DNA of 64,000 bases from Chondrus crispus (GCF_000350225.1 NW_005179058.1:483616-547615), one strand, 5' to 3'; shown: positions 11,101 to 22,972, numbered from the stretch's first letter. Numbers and translations: made by a program. The notes: generated from the sequence alone by a model not told the origin.

Positions 11101-11108
11101 TTCCGTCT

Positions 11109-11138
11109 AACTCTTCAGCAACCAATTGCTGAAGAGTT
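11109..11138. repeat. Perfect 13-bp inverted repeat (hairpin)
   Basis: AACTCTTCAGCAA at 11109-11121 is exactly complementary to TTGCTGAAGAGTT at 11126-11138, with a 4-base CCAA loop. It lies in a gene-free stretch and could be a transposon terminus or the stem of a transcript. Confidence 0.75.
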
Positions 11139-11599
11139 GCTCATATTTATTTCTCACAAGCGCAAGCGTACAGTCTCTATTTGCTCATGTACCCTCATGA
11201 GTATGGTACAGTAGCATGTCCCACGTCGTCAGCTCAAGCTTGATTCACCGATGGCCTCGTAGTCCTCCCTGTAATAATATGGATCCTTCCGGTTCGGTGT
11301 TTATCCCGTCACGGAGGGGGTGTCCACGGCAGCAGTAAAATTACAACACCACCAACCCCTCTGCGAAGGCAGCGGTTATGACTCCGGTAAACGGGCGAGT
11401 GGGATTGCGACCCCGGAGGGGATAGGGCTCAATGGGCGTACGCTTCCACCAGACGGTGGAACGACCAAACTGGGGAGCGTGTGCTTCCGGCCCTCAAGAA
11501 TAACCCGCGCGGGACGATCTGCCTCCTTTTCCTCAGTTCTATCCCAAGGGGTCGCTACCCCCTTTACTCTGGGGGCGTACTGCCTCGGCCCCTAAGTAC

Positions 11600-11960
11600 G
11601 TCGACCTCCGGCGGCCGGGCAGTACAGTAGTGATCCACTTCTACTTTGGATCACTACAGTGGAGTACTTCTACTGTACTCCACCGGGGAGTAATCTGTAC
11701 CGCGGCACACGTGGCTGTACTCCTGCCACCTGTACTCGCAGGCAGAGCGCGCACCACGTGTGCTAGCTGGGACTCCCCCGGCTGACACTCCTATTATACT
11801 AATTTTTACGCCCCTGCAGTAGGACCTTGTAGTGTACTGTACCCTATTGGGACGTAGTACGTACGGCGGTACACGTGGCCATTCCGCCGCAACCTGTCAC
11901 CCGTGGCGGTACGTGCACCCCGTGTACAGTGCTGAGTTATCCCCTGCCTTTCCAGTATCG
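11600..11960. repeat. Chain of short hairpins with a CACGTG motif
   Basis: Two adjacent hairpins have near-identical loops: an 11-bp stem at 11627-11637/11647-11657 with a 9-base loop, and a 9-bp stem at 11659-11667/11675-11683 with a TTCTACT loop. Downstream lie longer-range inverted copies of GCACACGTGG and a GTACACGTGG at 11869-11878. No coding content is seen. The style matches segments near 15.8, 21.6, 29.1 and 63 kb, suggesting related LTR or regulatory pieces of mobile elements. Confidence 0.55.
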
Positions 11961-12169
11961 TCTGATCACCCCTTCGGGATCTCCCGCCGGGTCGTTACGT
12001 TTACCGACACCGGTCGGTACCCGTTCTCCCACACTTCCATGCTCTCTCCGTTATGAGTACTACCCGTGCGCGCCACCAACACACCAACTCATAACCCATT
12101 TTGGCGCCAAACAGCGTGGCCGAACGAAAATGGAAAGCGCGTCCACGCGTAATTGCAAACTGGATAGAC

Positions 12170-13117
12170 ATGCCTCAGTCTCGCGACGCATTGCGTCGCA
12201 AACCTGCACGGCACTGTGTCAAAGCTCTGCAATTCGTCATACCCCCGTCTATGCGCTTTCAAGCCGCGCAAGCAAAGCAAAGAGCAAAGAGAGACGGGGA
12301 AGAAAAGAACAAGCGTTCTAAAGCCGTGGATCTGCTTGAGAGAGATGTGAAGGTAGCAGAGGTTGTCTGGCAGTCTGGCGTTTCTCGTGGGACAGCAGAT
12401 CGCATTAAGTATGAGCTCATGAATGATAAAGCAATGCTTCAACAATTGCTGAGTCCTTCGAGAAATCGCGCCGGACGCCGGTCGGTGATTCGGGCGGAGG
12501 AGACTGAACTTGTCAAAGATGGAATTCGATACGCAGCAAGACTTGGATTTGCACTACAGTTGGACACAGTCCGAAAAGTGATGGCCAACATCGCAAGGGA
12601 TGGGAGAGATGGGTTTCGAACTGATAGTACGCTGCCGTCGGCGGCAGCCGTGCGGACCTGGAAAGCACACATTAGGGACATCACGTTCCGTAAGGCAGAG
12701 AATAAGGAGTCTGCCAAGCTGCAAGCAGAAGACTTTGCCCACGTCAACACCTTTGCTTCTGCCCTGAAGCAATTCGGTAAAAATCACAGAGCATCCCGAG
12801 ATATTTCAAAGCTCTGACTTGGTGTGGAATATGGACAAAACCGCAGTGTCAGCAGAGTTTGGCCAGCCTGTGAAAGTGTTTGGTGCGGCAGACACAAAGC
12901 ATGGTGGGTTTAGGGCAGTGCCTGCGTCCGGCTCCGGTAAACATATTACAGCTGTCGTGGCAGTTTCCGCGTCTGGCCGGAAAATCCCTCCCTTTTTCAT
13001 CGTTGCTGGGAAAAATATTATGTCAGGGTGGAAGAAGATTTTACGACCCAGCTGGTTCAGTCTGCCTAGACACCGCGCACTCGTCGAGCATTTGCCTTTT
13101 CAAGTCTTTACCACACC
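12170..13117 (+). pseudogene. Second pogo-like transposase, frameshifted and truncated
   Basis: The first frame (ATG at 12170, open upstream to 12101) runs to 12817 and encodes a Lys/Arg-rich region, a helix-turn-helix-like segment (KVAEVVWQSGVSRGTADRIK) and a region preceding the catalytic core. A +1 shift near 12786-12794 is needed to continue into HPEIFQSSDLVWNMDKTA, which contains the first catalytic Asp of the pogo-type DDE core, then KHITAVVAVSASG and PPFFIVAGKNIM. The remaining core is lost where an LTR fragment begins at about 13075. The second and third Asp motifs are absent. It is dead and distinct in sequence from the 7.1-kb copy. Confidence 0.72.
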
Positions 13118-13329
13118 TGTAATCCCGGGCCGGGCTTTTCTTTCTTTGCCCCCCCTCTTTTAGGGATTCGAGCTACCGCGGGCCGCGAGCCCGCATAAAA
13201 GGAAACGGAGCTCCGAACACTCCGTGGCATTGCGCCGCCGGCGGCTTTGGTTGTTTCGTTTATTTGTTTGTTTTCGGGCCGTGAGGGTCCTCGACCTTGC
13301 CCACTGCCTACCAGGCGCATTGCACCACA
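13075..13329 (+). repeat. 3' fragment of the LTR family also seen at 22 and 53 kb
   Basis: From about 13075 the sequence aligns by eye with the end of the solo LTR at 21924-22972 and the reverse complement of the LTR at 52996-54109. Shared blocks are the CCGGGCTTTT region, CCCCCC followed by TAGGGAT, the C/T and GTTTG-rich stretch, and the terminal CAGGCGCATTGCACCACA, ending at 13329. The 5' three quarters of the LTR is missing. It abuts the truncated pogo gene. Confidence 0.65.
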
Positions 13330-13640
13330 GTGATCTTCGAGTTTCCGGTCTCCGCTGTGCGTTTCACTGAATGGTATATCGGGACCCTACATATGCCAAA
13401 CTCGTTATGCCCTCGCTTGAACAGAGGAATGAGCCAACAGCTGCGGACGATGTCGTTAAACCGATGAAAAAGCTGAAACCACACATGTCTAGTCAACTGA
13501 TGAAGGCAGTTGCTACCTGGAGCGCTAGCAAGACCACGAAGCGTGCGGGACATGGAGGTACTGCCAAGGGCCAGTAGTCGAAATAGGAACGAGACGCTCT
13601 CTTTGGTGGGAAACACAGCTTCGTACTGAGGAATTGCGTA
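13330..13640. other. Unassigned stretch
   Basis: A 68-codon frame (13371-13577) encodes a Lys-rich peptide without a recognisable domain. It may be tail sequence of the neighbouring decayed elements. Nothing else is supported. Confidence 0.3.
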
Positions 13641-13949
13641 GCCTGGGGTGGTCGGAGTTCTTATGCCAAGCAGACCAGTACGTCGACACGCCAGGAGCCC
13701 CCATTTTTACGTGGACAGGGGAAGAACTTCGACTAATTCCGCAGTCGGAAGAGGAAAAGTCTTTGCAGGCCAGGATTTGGAGGAGGGATGTCGTTCAGGG
13801 ATATATGGAGAGAGAAATCAGCAGCACGCATCCCGAGCAATCCAGAATGGAGCCATAATTTCTGGATGGGAAGTCGAGAGCGCAAGGAATCTCGAACTGT
13901 GAAAATCGGACGAATTTTATCACTTACCGCGAGCTGAACGCTATCTGAC

Positions 13950-14500
13950 TGTTCCTGTCTGGGTCGCTGGGGGCGCGAGCTTCGCTGCAAGAGCGAAAAC
14001 ACTTGCTTCGGCGTATGAAAAACCAGGCCGTAGTCCACAGTACGGATGGGTTATTCTCGGCGAGTTGGGCTGTGATGCGCGAGCTACGCAGACCAAAAAT
14101 GATGCTCGATCATCTGGGACTGCAGATACGATCCGTTGGATCCCGTCGGTCGCAAACAACTTTGCGGACGGACTATCGCGACGCTTCTCCCGTGGAGAAT
14201 TACAGATAAGGAGGCAGCTCAGGCACTACGTCGAGGTTGGAATGAGGGCGCCGATAGCCGATTCTCCATGTCGATTGTTGGCCGAACATTCCCGGTTCGC
14301 TCGAATTCAGGCTTACAAAGAGCTGTCGTCGAACTGGGCCGTCAACCAAGTGCGCCTCTCATGTCTCCCAGTGAACTTGATAGCGGCAACCGTGCACAAA
14401 TTGCGGGCCTGTCGGGATCCAGCAATGCTTCTCATACCGGATTGGCCGCGGTAGCCCTGGCACGCGGCAGCGATACTGCAGGCGAGCTTCAAGCAGACAC
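13950..14500 (+). pseudogene. DIRS-type retroelement remnant (RNase H end of pol)
   Basis: Two frames carry pieces of one protein. First comes NQAVVHSTDGLFSASWAVMR followed by RELRRPKMMLDHLGLQI; then, after a shift, RWIPSVANNFADGLSRRF and, further on, LLIPDWPR-stop-PWHAAA. The same order occurs in the DIRS element at 57.3-57.8 kb (AVVHILNTMTTRSPALMKEL, RYVPSAVNRFADRLS, LLVTPCWPAQSW), so this is a diverged copy of the same class. No reverse-transcriptase core or recombinase was found nearby. The preceding frame 13634-13858 may be part of it but is not recognisable. Confidence 0.6.
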
Positions 14501-14735
14501 TCTCCTGCCATCCTTCGAAGATGTGAGCAACACCCTGTCGACTGAACCCGTAATGGCGTCTTTTATTGCCGTAAGTCATGTTCGGTCAGGGGGCGCCAGC
14601 CCAACATATGGCTCTCGCACACGCCGCGCTCTCCCGCATTGGTTCCATCGCCCCAACACCAGGAATAGCCATTTCCAGTCGCCTTTTATGAGATTTGCGT
14701 GGAGTGAGCGTACAGAATCAAGCAGGAACACATAA

Positions 14736-15740
14736 TAGCGCGCTTGGGTGACATTCTGCTCGGCCGACGGTCGCCGCCCCTACCAGTGACAGAAGCCTAT
14801 CTCATGAGATCACTGCGGAGGCAAAAACAAGGAAAACAATAAATAATAGTGATTTTGGACGATACTTTTAGGGATAAGAGGAAACGATGTCCAAAAACAC
14901 TGTTTTTGACGTCAGAAACAACAATAGTACTGTCAGTGAACGATCATTAAATTGTCATGACAATGATACTCGGTACTGTTCCAGAACGTTAGTTTTAGAC
15001 ATATGAAACAGTGCTAAGATGGTCCATGAACAACATATGTTTGCTTTTTAAAAAACATTAGATTCGTTATGTGGGAACATGAAAAGTATTGCTTGTCAAT
15101 GGAGAAATGAATGTTTCGAGACAATTCCCTTTGGCTGTCATTAAAATAATATTTTCCCTTGTTTTCGTGTCTTGACTTCTTTTTCTCCTGCATGAACTTA
15201 TTTAACCTCCCCCCTTACCAATTCTCGCCGTCCTTGCTCTCGCTTGCTCCTCCGCGCTTGTAGTTGGCTTATCATTCGCCTCACCAGCTGGCACGTTGAA
15301 TATCGTCGAAACTCCGTCAAAGCATTCTGGTTTCTCTTCACTTTTAGTTAACTTGGCACTGTAGCATCGCGCAAGTGGGCGACAGCGGTGGGGTCTCCAA
15401 CATTGGAATGGAGGAGACTGAGAGGCCGGCCTCAAGAGTGGACGACTCGAAGTGAAATATGAGGCCTTGCAACCTGAGATGGGGGGGCGTGGCGCGATAG
15501 GCGGCGGAGACAGTGAGGGGGGCGGATGTGGGACGATCGGATACACATTGGGGAGTGGGCAGATGACTTCTATTTTCTAGACTATTGCCGAGGATGTGCG
15601 TGGAATTTCGTGCAAATCAACAGGGACGGTTGCCCACGACTTCGTCATGTGTATGCAAAGAGAATGGACGAGGCGTGTAGAGCACTGAGCTCCCCATCTC
15701 ATGGCGGTGCAGAACGGTGGCACACGACACGTATCCCACT
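14736..15740. other. AT-rich then GC-rich stretch without supported gene
   Basis: No family features are seen on either strand. A 114-codon minus-strand frame (15202-15546) has a plausible middle portion but Pro-rich ends and no known motif. Confidence 0.35.
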
Positions 15741-15759
15741 ATCATAAGTGCCATTCTTA

Positions 15760-16000
15760 CCACGTGTAACCGTGTATATTTCTCCACCAGCACAGCCTAG
15801 GTGTAAGCTCCATGGAGCCCTGTCGAAGTACTGACAGTCTACCCACGTGTACCCGTGTTATACATCACGTCCATCCGTGCCAATTAACCACGTGTACCCG
15901 TGGCCCACCACCGCGTGCCACGGGTGTCGTGGCCGTTTTATTTTAATTAGTATTATTATTATTATTATATCCCGACGTCGACTTCTATATAGTCGACGTC
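15760..16000. repeat. Triplicate CCACGTGTA motif, (TAT)n microsatellite and hairpin
   Basis: CCACGTGTAACCGTG near 15761 and CCACGTGTACCCGTG at 15843 and 15888 are three close copies. They are followed by a TTA/TAT microsatellite at about 15950-15969 and a hairpin with a 9-bp GACGTCGAC stem (15974-15982/15992-16000) and a 9-base loop. The same CACGTG words recur in other hairpin-rich segments of the window. No gene overlaps. Confidence 0.55.
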
Positions 16001-17430
16001 CGACCCTAAGTAAATCCTCACGAAGCCTTGGGTCGACAACCTGGGTTTCTGGAATCGGAGTCGTAGCCTTGCGCCGGTCCCCGTCCCACAACGGTACCAC
16101 ACGAGCCATCTACGTCCCCGATTCCCACCTACCCCTACCGCGCGCGCCCCCTGCTCCCCTACTGTAGCGTGCACGACAGCCTGTCCCTACCGCTCCGCCC
16201 CTCCTGAGCGTGTCCTTCGATTCCTTTTTACCCTTCTAATTCCGTACTGCGCTTCGCACCTGGCCCCGTACCGGTTCCTTTACGGGTGGTCTCCCGATTC
16301 TGCTACACGCGCCCCCGAACGCGCGCGCACTGCCAGAGGAGGATCCCACCCCTTTCCCCTCAGTGCACGACAAGGCGAAGCCCGTTTATCCTTCAGTGAC
16401 TTCGGGAAACGAAACTCGGAGTTTTGCCTGCCACGTGTAACAAAAAGACGAGCATGCTTTTTCATCACTTTACCTGTCGTTACGCCACTTCCATTCACCT
16501 CACCTTCGGCAAAAGTCTCCTCGATTTTGGAGGCCGGCCCTCGTCTAGACCAAGAACATCACAACAGCCGGTTGATGCCGCTGAAAGGTCCGCCACCGTG
16601 CCCGCGGTTCTTATCCGTCACAAGTGCGCGGTGAACGACGTCTCTTGAGGAACCAGACAGGGCGTCCGGCTCTCTGTCCCTCAGAAAAATGGCGCGGGCC
16701 GACCATCAGTTGCTGTAGCGTTTCAGATGCGGGTAGGGTGCAGTTTCAACAGCGCTGCGAAAGAAGACGTGGAACTCTTCATCGCTCTGGTAAATGAAGC
16801 CTGGACGAAGACCACTCATTCACGGGTGACCTGGGCAAATTGCAGGTGAATGTGGTCGCCAAGTTGGTCCTCGGTGCATTCAAGATCGTCCAGAACAACT
16901 ATTCTTCCGCCCCCGCCTACCCGAACCACCAATCCGCCTCTCCACCTCAGCAACAGTACCCTTCGGTCCACAATCTTGCATATCCGCCGCACCAACCGCA
17001 GCTGTACCCATACCAACCTCATCACAACAATACCCACCACAAGATGAGACGTACCACCCGCACGCTTCGCACTCGCACGCCTCGCAGTGACAGACCAGCT
17101 CATATGATGTCCAACCCCCAGCATATCCCAGCTTCGAAGGAGCTGCATGTTGTGACATGTGAGAGCGCAACCACAAAAGAAATTATCAAATGGTCTCGCA
17201 TCATCTCGTGTAACGCGTTTGCGCTGAAACGTGAGACCACTTTTTGATGTCTCTGAGATATTCACAAGTCATGTACGTGTTTACGACGACATACAAGACT
17301 AAGTGTTCATGTGCCCTTGCTCCTTTGTACAAAGTACTCATCTCTAACCAAAGAGCTGACTTTGGACACGGCGTGAAAGCCTCTAATAATGAAGTAAGGG
17401 AGCTCTACTTCAAGAGACCCGCAAACGTGT
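16001..17430. other. No recognisable gene
   Basis: A 135-codon + strand frame (16840-17247) encodes a Gln/Pro/Tyr/His-rich peptide typical of spurious or gag-like low complexity. I cannot assign it. The remainder looks noncoding. Confidence 0.35.
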
Positions 17431-18146
17431 TCATAACATAGACGTAGCCGTACTCCAGAATCGACTGTTCGGGCGAACTATCGGACGCCGCCGCATGGAG
17501 AAAGTTTTCAACTGCGAGAAAACATTCTTTACAGCCGCCTCCTCCGACACCTCGCTCGGTGTGGCTGAAAGCCTTGCCGAGAAAACCTTGCTTACAAGAT
17601 CAACTGCTTGCAGTGATGAACTTGACAGAGGGTGAGTGTACGAAATACTTAGAAAATCGAATTCTCGGCTTTTTCGGACAAAGGCATCCACCGTCGCCTT
17701 GCGACGCACGTATGGCATACATGTTCCTACCAGTATGGCCGCCGCGGAATTCTCATCCCTCTCATCTGCGATATACAACCCCAAAATACGAATTGCTTCA
17801 TGCACGGTTCCTTCTTTTCCTCCTCCTTTCCTCGGTCGCACAATAATTTTATGCCAATAACTCTGCACAAATCTTTGCATGATGGGAAAATTTTCTCCGC
17901 GAGCTCGATGCACGCTGCGAGAGACTGGGTTTTCTGGAACGAGGGCTTGAACTGGGCAGAATCAGACTTCGAATGAACAGTGCGGGCCAAGTTCTCATAC
18001 TCTTCCAAGGTGCAGTCTACAACTGAGCGAATGCTTCCCGTAGAGCTTTCCTCGTAGTATGTGTCTTGCTCCGTATCGCCTTGTCGCGGTCGCATGGGTA
18101 CCCTCCGCATATCGCATGGCATGACTGGGAAGGGAGATCTTTCCAT
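17431..18146 (-). pseudogene. Unrecognised gene split by a frameshift
   Basis: Two overlapping minus-strand frames of similar composition join near 17840. The upstream one starts at 18146 and reads through SVVDCTLEEYENLARTVHSK to KIFPSCKDLCRVIGIK. The downstream one supplies KEGTVHEAIRILGLYIADE through ILVGTCMPYVRRKATVDAFV and EVSEEAAVKNVFSQLKTFSM. Together they would give roughly 230-240 residues with ordinary globular composition. I do not recognise the family. Location among transposons suggests a decayed element gene, but a host pseudogene is possible. Confidence 0.4.
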
Positions 18147-18857
18147 CTGAGTATGTACTATATACTATTGTGTGTCGTAGCAAGACCATTGCTAAAGAGT
18201 GAAATTATGTGAGGTATTTCATACTTTGTAGTGCACAATAACGTGAAGCGCAGCGTAATTGAATACCTTCGATTGGGTCTCCGATTAAATTGACATGGCT
18301 TAGAAAATGATATTCCATATACATGAATGACGCATTGGGGAAGCTGAGCACAGTTGTCCCGGGACCAAACTCTTGGGCTACTTCGGTCGAATACAACTTT
18401 TAAGAACGAAAAGAAGCAGTAGGTGCTTCACACTAAACTAAATCCTTCATTGGCGCAAAATACAAATACCGTGGTCTCTGAATCTTTTTTGTTCTAATTT
18501 AGAAAGAACAAGTCTAGAAAATTAGATGAAAAGTACCCTCATACTGATCATTTGATTTAGGGCTGCACAGCGCTAGAAATTCGTATCACTACTTAGAACA
18601 ATACATAGAGGCTGGATTACAATGAAATATCATTTCAATCTAGAACAAATCCTTGTACACTGCCTTATCTCGTCGCTTTCAATCCCCGGTTCATCCTTTT
18701 TATTTATATTGGATACCGTACTAATTCGCTATTCATTCTGGTATGGCCAGGACGTTTTACTGTATCTCCATGCAAACCTTTACAAAGATGGGGCATGAAG
18801 TCCATTGTGGGGGACACATATAGTATGTATATTCAAAGTATAAATAAAAATGCATAC
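18147..18857. other. AT-rich spacer before the chromovirus
   Basis: No ORF with recognisable features and no repeat that I could place. Confidence 0.4.
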
Positions 18858-19388
18858 TGTAACGCCCTGGACTCGAAAAGATAGCTAGGAGTCCAGAATC
18901 TACGGCCCGATGCCTCGAGGCGGAGCAGGGTTAAACTCGTAGTGCGAGCACGTCGCAGAGGAGATTGGACAGCCACCTCTGAAACTACGATACTGGGTGG
19001 ACAGCCTTTGTACGAGCTAACGTCTCTACGCACCGTACCCCATCCGGGTACTGTAGGTTCGTGTTGGACCTACCACCGAGCGAAAAGCCCCACAGAAGCA
19101 CAGCAGTGGTCCTGGTCTTCTTAATCTGGAGGCGTGTACCGCGCTGCGCAACTGTCGTCGCGTGATAGTAACAGCACTGGGCGGGGAGTGCGTATTGCCG
19201 CACCCGTTTGGGCTTGATAAATAAAGGCAGCTTGCTGCGTTGGGATCCGGGAATCTCGAGGAGACGTACGCGTTGCCTTCTCCAATTCTCTTGCTGTTGC
19301 CTTTATACATCGTTTACTTACTCGGGGCGCCGCGAGCGACTGGGTTCGACGCGAAAACGATTGTCTCTGAGTCCAGTGATTTGTCACA
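18858..19388 (+). repeat. 5' LTR of the chromovirus
   Basis: Runs from TGTAACGCCCTGG to GATTTGTCACA. It aligns by eye with 26764-27334, for example the GAGGCGGAGCAGGGTTAAAC region against its 3' counterpart, the AAAGCCCCAC stretch, and the end ACGATTGTCTCTGAGTCC against ACGATTGCCTCTGGGTCC. It is 40 bases shorter than the 3' copy, mainly because it lacks the TATACCTACTAGGTATA-type insertion near 26971. A clear tRNA primer site directly after the LTR was not found. Confidence 0.82.
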
Positions 19389-20603
19389 GAAATTGCTCGC
19401 CCTAGGGAGTGGAATCATGAGGCTCCGGCGAGAGAGTTTCTTGCGTCATGACGCGCTCACGCGGCAGAGCGGGGCAGACGGAACCTTGTGGATCTGGTAC
19501 TATTCGGCAAACAATTTTCGAGACAGTTCAATCCCCAAGGCTAACTGGTGTAACCACAGCGGACTTTGCAAACTTCACATGTGAAGTTCAAGCAAGACCG
19601 CGAATTATACGATATAAGTATCCTTTAAAAGGGCACGGATCTAAATTTCCAAGTCCTCCTCACTACCGTATCAGGACTCAATCGATGTGGGCGTGCTTAC
19701 AGATATTCGCAATTGGTAAATGGGTACTGTTGCAGACTTGATGACCGCGCTTCGTAATCTGGACCAAGTAGCTGAGTCATCCGGACTGGGGAAATTGGCA
19801 ACGTTTGTAACGGGATGATTCCCACTTGGAAACACGCTAGTTTACCTTCTCACTGGAGAACGTTTCACTCCAATACCGCTCTTGTCCACGTCTGCAGTCA
19901 CTGCGCCATACGACCGCTGGACAGGAAGGAAACCCCGAACGCGCGCATCATCAATTTACCCTCTCGCATGGACCGGAGTGCGTCGTTCGCTGTGCACCGA
20001 CTGGCAGTGACCAGACCCACTGGAGACACAGAGTTTCAAGCGAAGGAGCGCGCTCGTTGGACAGTGCATGAACCAACACTGCCAGACGATTGGGCGAGGA
20101 TGTCTTCTCGGATGCTGGAAGGACGAATAATTATAAAAGGAAGAAGCGGAGAGATGGGAAGGGAAGCGGGGAGGCAGGAGGAAGTCGAGTTTTTGCGTCT
20201 GAGTTGTCGCTGCGGCTGCGGGAGCTGCTTTGACCCGAAGCCTTCTGCGTTCTTTTGTTAACTGTAGCTGTCCGCCTGAAGTTCGGCTAAATGCCGTTGT
20301 GATCGCTGCTGAACTAAAACTGTGTTGGCGCGTTAGTTATAGCAACTGGCTGTGTCACTAAACTGCGTATTATTTGTTGTGTTTTCTATGCACTTGTCTG
20401 CTCACGAGGAGCGGGGCTGTTGACCTCTCGAAGCGAGCACAGTCGAACCCCGCGGATAGCGCTTGCAGGACGTGTCTGAGACTATACTTGTCGATTCGGT
20501 CTCCGTGACGACCGAGGAGAATCTGAAATGTTACATGGAGGCTCATGCAGTCGTCGTTCCGAAGGACTACGACCTCGATCTTCTTTAGGAAGACCTGAAA
20601 AGC

Positions 20604-20960
20604 ATGGAAATGGATCCACCCATCAGTGATAAGCCGCTGAAGTCTTGCGTCTGGGAGTTCGTGCTCTGGTACACACAGTTGCTCAACAGCCTGGGGTATG
20701 GAAAATTCATTGGGGAGCACCCCAAGCTCGTTGCCGAGCACGTGCTCACACGCGTATCATCCGATCGTCTGAAGAAAACGATGGCGATCACCAAAAAGTT
20801 GCTGAAGGAGGAGAATTTCCGAAAGACTTTAAATGCCTTCATCCGGAAGATGTCTTCAGAAGCGGAACTGATGAACAGCATGCGCGCGTCCAAGAGGTTC
20901 ATGCCCCAAGCTCAGGTCTCGATGCGCCTGCTGTGCCTTTTGACGATGAACCTCCTATAG
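20604..20960 (+). CDS. Gag-like ORF of the chromovirus (uncertain)
   Basis: 118-codon ORF beginning MEMDPPISDKPLKSC, helix-rich with LVLWYTQLL-type and KKTMAITKKLLKEENFRK segments. Position between the 5' LTR and pol suggests capsid-region gag. No CCHC zinc knuckle is visible, and the frame ends just before GC-rich sequence that precedes the nested solo LTR. It is therefore at best a fragment; the call rests mainly on position. Confidence 0.4.
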   Translation: MEMDPPISDKPLKSCVWEFVLWYTQLLNSLGYGKFIGEHPKLVAEHVLTRVSSDRLKKTMAITKKLLKEENFRKTLNAFIRKMSSEAELMNSMRASKRFMPQAQVSMRLLCLLTMNLL

Positions 20961-21570
20961 GTTTCTCTGTATGTATCCTACTACGCGGCAGCGAGCCACT
21001 TAGACGAAAGAAAAAGAACGGCGGTAACAGAATCAATAAGAATGGGTCTATTGGCTCGCTATCTTGAGGGTTTCCCCGACGTGAGGACGGAGAGGACAGA
21101 TTCGGGCAGAAGCGGAAGTGGCCCAAATGTCTGAACCCAGTTTGCGATGTGTAGCATAAACACCCCCAGACGACCGAGGGTGTATGCGCAGTCAGACGTG
21201 GAACCCGTTCGAACGGGAAGACGGGTGAAGCACCAGCTAACGAGGCAGGGAAGCGAGCCCTGGTAGCGGTGTGGTAGAGCGGCAAGGTCGGGGACGAGCG
21301 TACGCGCGGTCCGATCTACGCCTCGACGCCCCGGAGCAGCGCTGAGTAACGTACCAGCGCTGACGGGCGGAGGCGGATGTAGGCTCGCTCGCGCACGTGT
21401 GTGTTCCCTACCCGCTCCCTTCCTCCTAACGAGCGCGAAGGCGAGGGCGCGTAGTTAGAATAAGCTGGGTGGACTGAACTTGGTGGTCGGTTGAGGACAA
21501 GTCCGTGCTTGTCCCCCTCCTGCCGCCGTCGGTCCGCTCCATATTTAATATACAAAACAATCTATCATAA

Positions 21571-21793
21571 CACTACAGTACCGAGGTACCGTAGTGGGCT
21601 ACTGTAGTGCAGGTCGGCCTGCACTGTAATACTGTCAGCTATGTCGAGGCTGACACTACACATATTACCCGTGCTGCGTGCGCGCTTCGTTCGCGCGGGG
21701 TACACGTGTGCACGTGTATGCGCGTGTCCCTTGTCCCCGTGGTGTACACGTGGATAGGCGCGGTTGTACTGTAGAGCGTGGAGCTCTACAGTA
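21571..21793. repeat. Chain of four hairpins next to the nested LTR
   Basis: Consecutive stems are 21571-21582/21585-21596 (12 bp, one mismatch), 21606-21613/21618-21625 (8 bp, TCGG loop), 21633-21639/21649-21655 (7 bp) and 21767-21776/21784-21793 (10 bp). GTACACGTGTGCACGTGTAT and GTGTACACGTGG (the latter including 21744-21753) lie between them. Noncoding. It belongs either to the chromovirus internal region or to another insertion in it. Confidence 0.65.
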
Positions 21794-21923
21794 TGGGATC
21801 CCGTTGTTGATCTAATCTAACTAAAAAAGCCCCAGAGGGGGGTTATACTATACGATGAACGTCACTTCATGGACGATTGCCCAAGGCACCTCGGGTGCGG
21901 AGGGCAGGGGAATTAAATACCAG

Positions 21924-22972
21924 TGTAGTGCAATAAGGGGTTGGACAAGGGGGTGAGGGGAAAAGAAACTAAGTTGGAATGTGAAAACTGTAGTCCGGGA
22001 TTTGGGGACACACGTGTGAAAATTTGCACAGTTTTTACTTTAATTATTAATTTTATTTAGTTAATGAGTCAGTATTAATTTTGCTGACATTAGATTAGAT
22101 CGAGGATCTAGCGCCGCGACCTACTGTACTGGCTCCTTCTGGGCGATATATACCTTAGCCCGCTGACCACCAAGTCAGTAAAGGTAACCCGAGTAGCCAG
22201 AGTCTGATATGGCCTTGGTCGAAGTCCGTCTTTCACAAGACATTCCCTTTTACTACAGATTAATTTATCCTTTGCGCTCGGGGGTTCCCTTTCCTTTTCC
22301 TTTATTTCCCTATCCTTTTCTATCTCTAATTCTACTTATTTTCTCTTATCTTGTGTTGGTGCCATCGGCCTCAGTTGTGACCGAACCGGTGTAGGTGTCT
22401 TGGCCATCGGGCGACACACTTGACGTAGCGCTGCCACTGTGACCCATTTTCCGACGGAGACTGTTGCGACGACGTCTCCCTCGAAGGGCTTTGTCGTGTG
22501 TACAAGCCAGTGCTGGTGCCACCGGCCTCGGTTGCGACCGAACCAGTGAAGGTGTTTCGAGCCATCGGGCGGCATAGTTGGTGTAGCGTTGCTACTTTCA
22601 TTTCATCCCGTCGGCCTGCGTTGCGACACCGGTGTCGAAGGCCTTGTCGCGTTACAAGGTGTCGAAGAAGCTCAACGAGCATTGGCCTAACAACCCAGTG
22701 GAACCGGGGTACCTAAGTACACGACCCACCCCACACTGTTCAAGCAGTTCTCTTCGCAAGTCTCTGCCACATCGATCCCGAGCCGGGCTATTTCTCTGTG
22801 CCCCCCTATTAGGGATCTGAGCTACTACGAGTCGCAAGCTCGTTTAAACGGAGAAGGGAGAGTCGGACACTCCGTAGCGCTGTGCCGTTGGCAGTTTTTC
22901 TTTTTGTTGCTGTTGTTGTTTTTGCCGGACCATCGGAAAGCGGTCTCTGCCTGACAGGCGCATTGTACCACA
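21924..22972 (+). mobile_element. Solo LTR nested in the chromovirus
   Basis: Starts TGTAGTGCAAT and ends ATTGTACCACA, with inverted termini as expected of an LTR. ACCAG is duplicated directly outside both ends (21919-21923 and 22973-22977), a perfect 5-bp target site duplication. No internal coding region remains, so this is a solo LTR left by LTR-LTR recombination. It holds a GATATATACC TATA-like site near 22144 and two diverged copies of a roughly 155-bp unit beginning near 22354 and 22509. A reverse-oriented relative lies at 52996-54109. Confidence 0.88.
22354..22665 (+). repeat. Two tandem ~155-bp units inside the solo LTR
   Basis: GTGTTGGTGCCATCGGCCTC at 22354 and its counterpart near 22509 (GTGCTGGTGCCACCGGCCTC) start two similar units. 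Each contains GACCGAACC(G/A)GTG, CCATCGGGCG(A/G)CA and GTAGCG(C/T)TGC. The relative LTR at 53 kb carries comparable units in reverse. Confidence 0.65.

Noticed and set aside
11622..13329. Full copy of the 22-kb LTR family starting near 11622
   Set aside because: Only the last ~255 bases (13075-13329) align; upstream sequence is hairpin repeat and pogo transposase, not LTR.
13634..13858. Separate small gene before the DIRS remnant
   Set aside because: No motif, and it is bounded by decayed elements; could be upstream DIRS sequence but cannot be supported.
21160..21330. tRNA or rRNA gene in the GC-rich segment
   Set aside because: Searched by eye for T-loop GGTTCGAxxCC and cloverleaf arms; only AACCCGTTCGAACGGG was seen, without acceptor-stem or D-arm partners.
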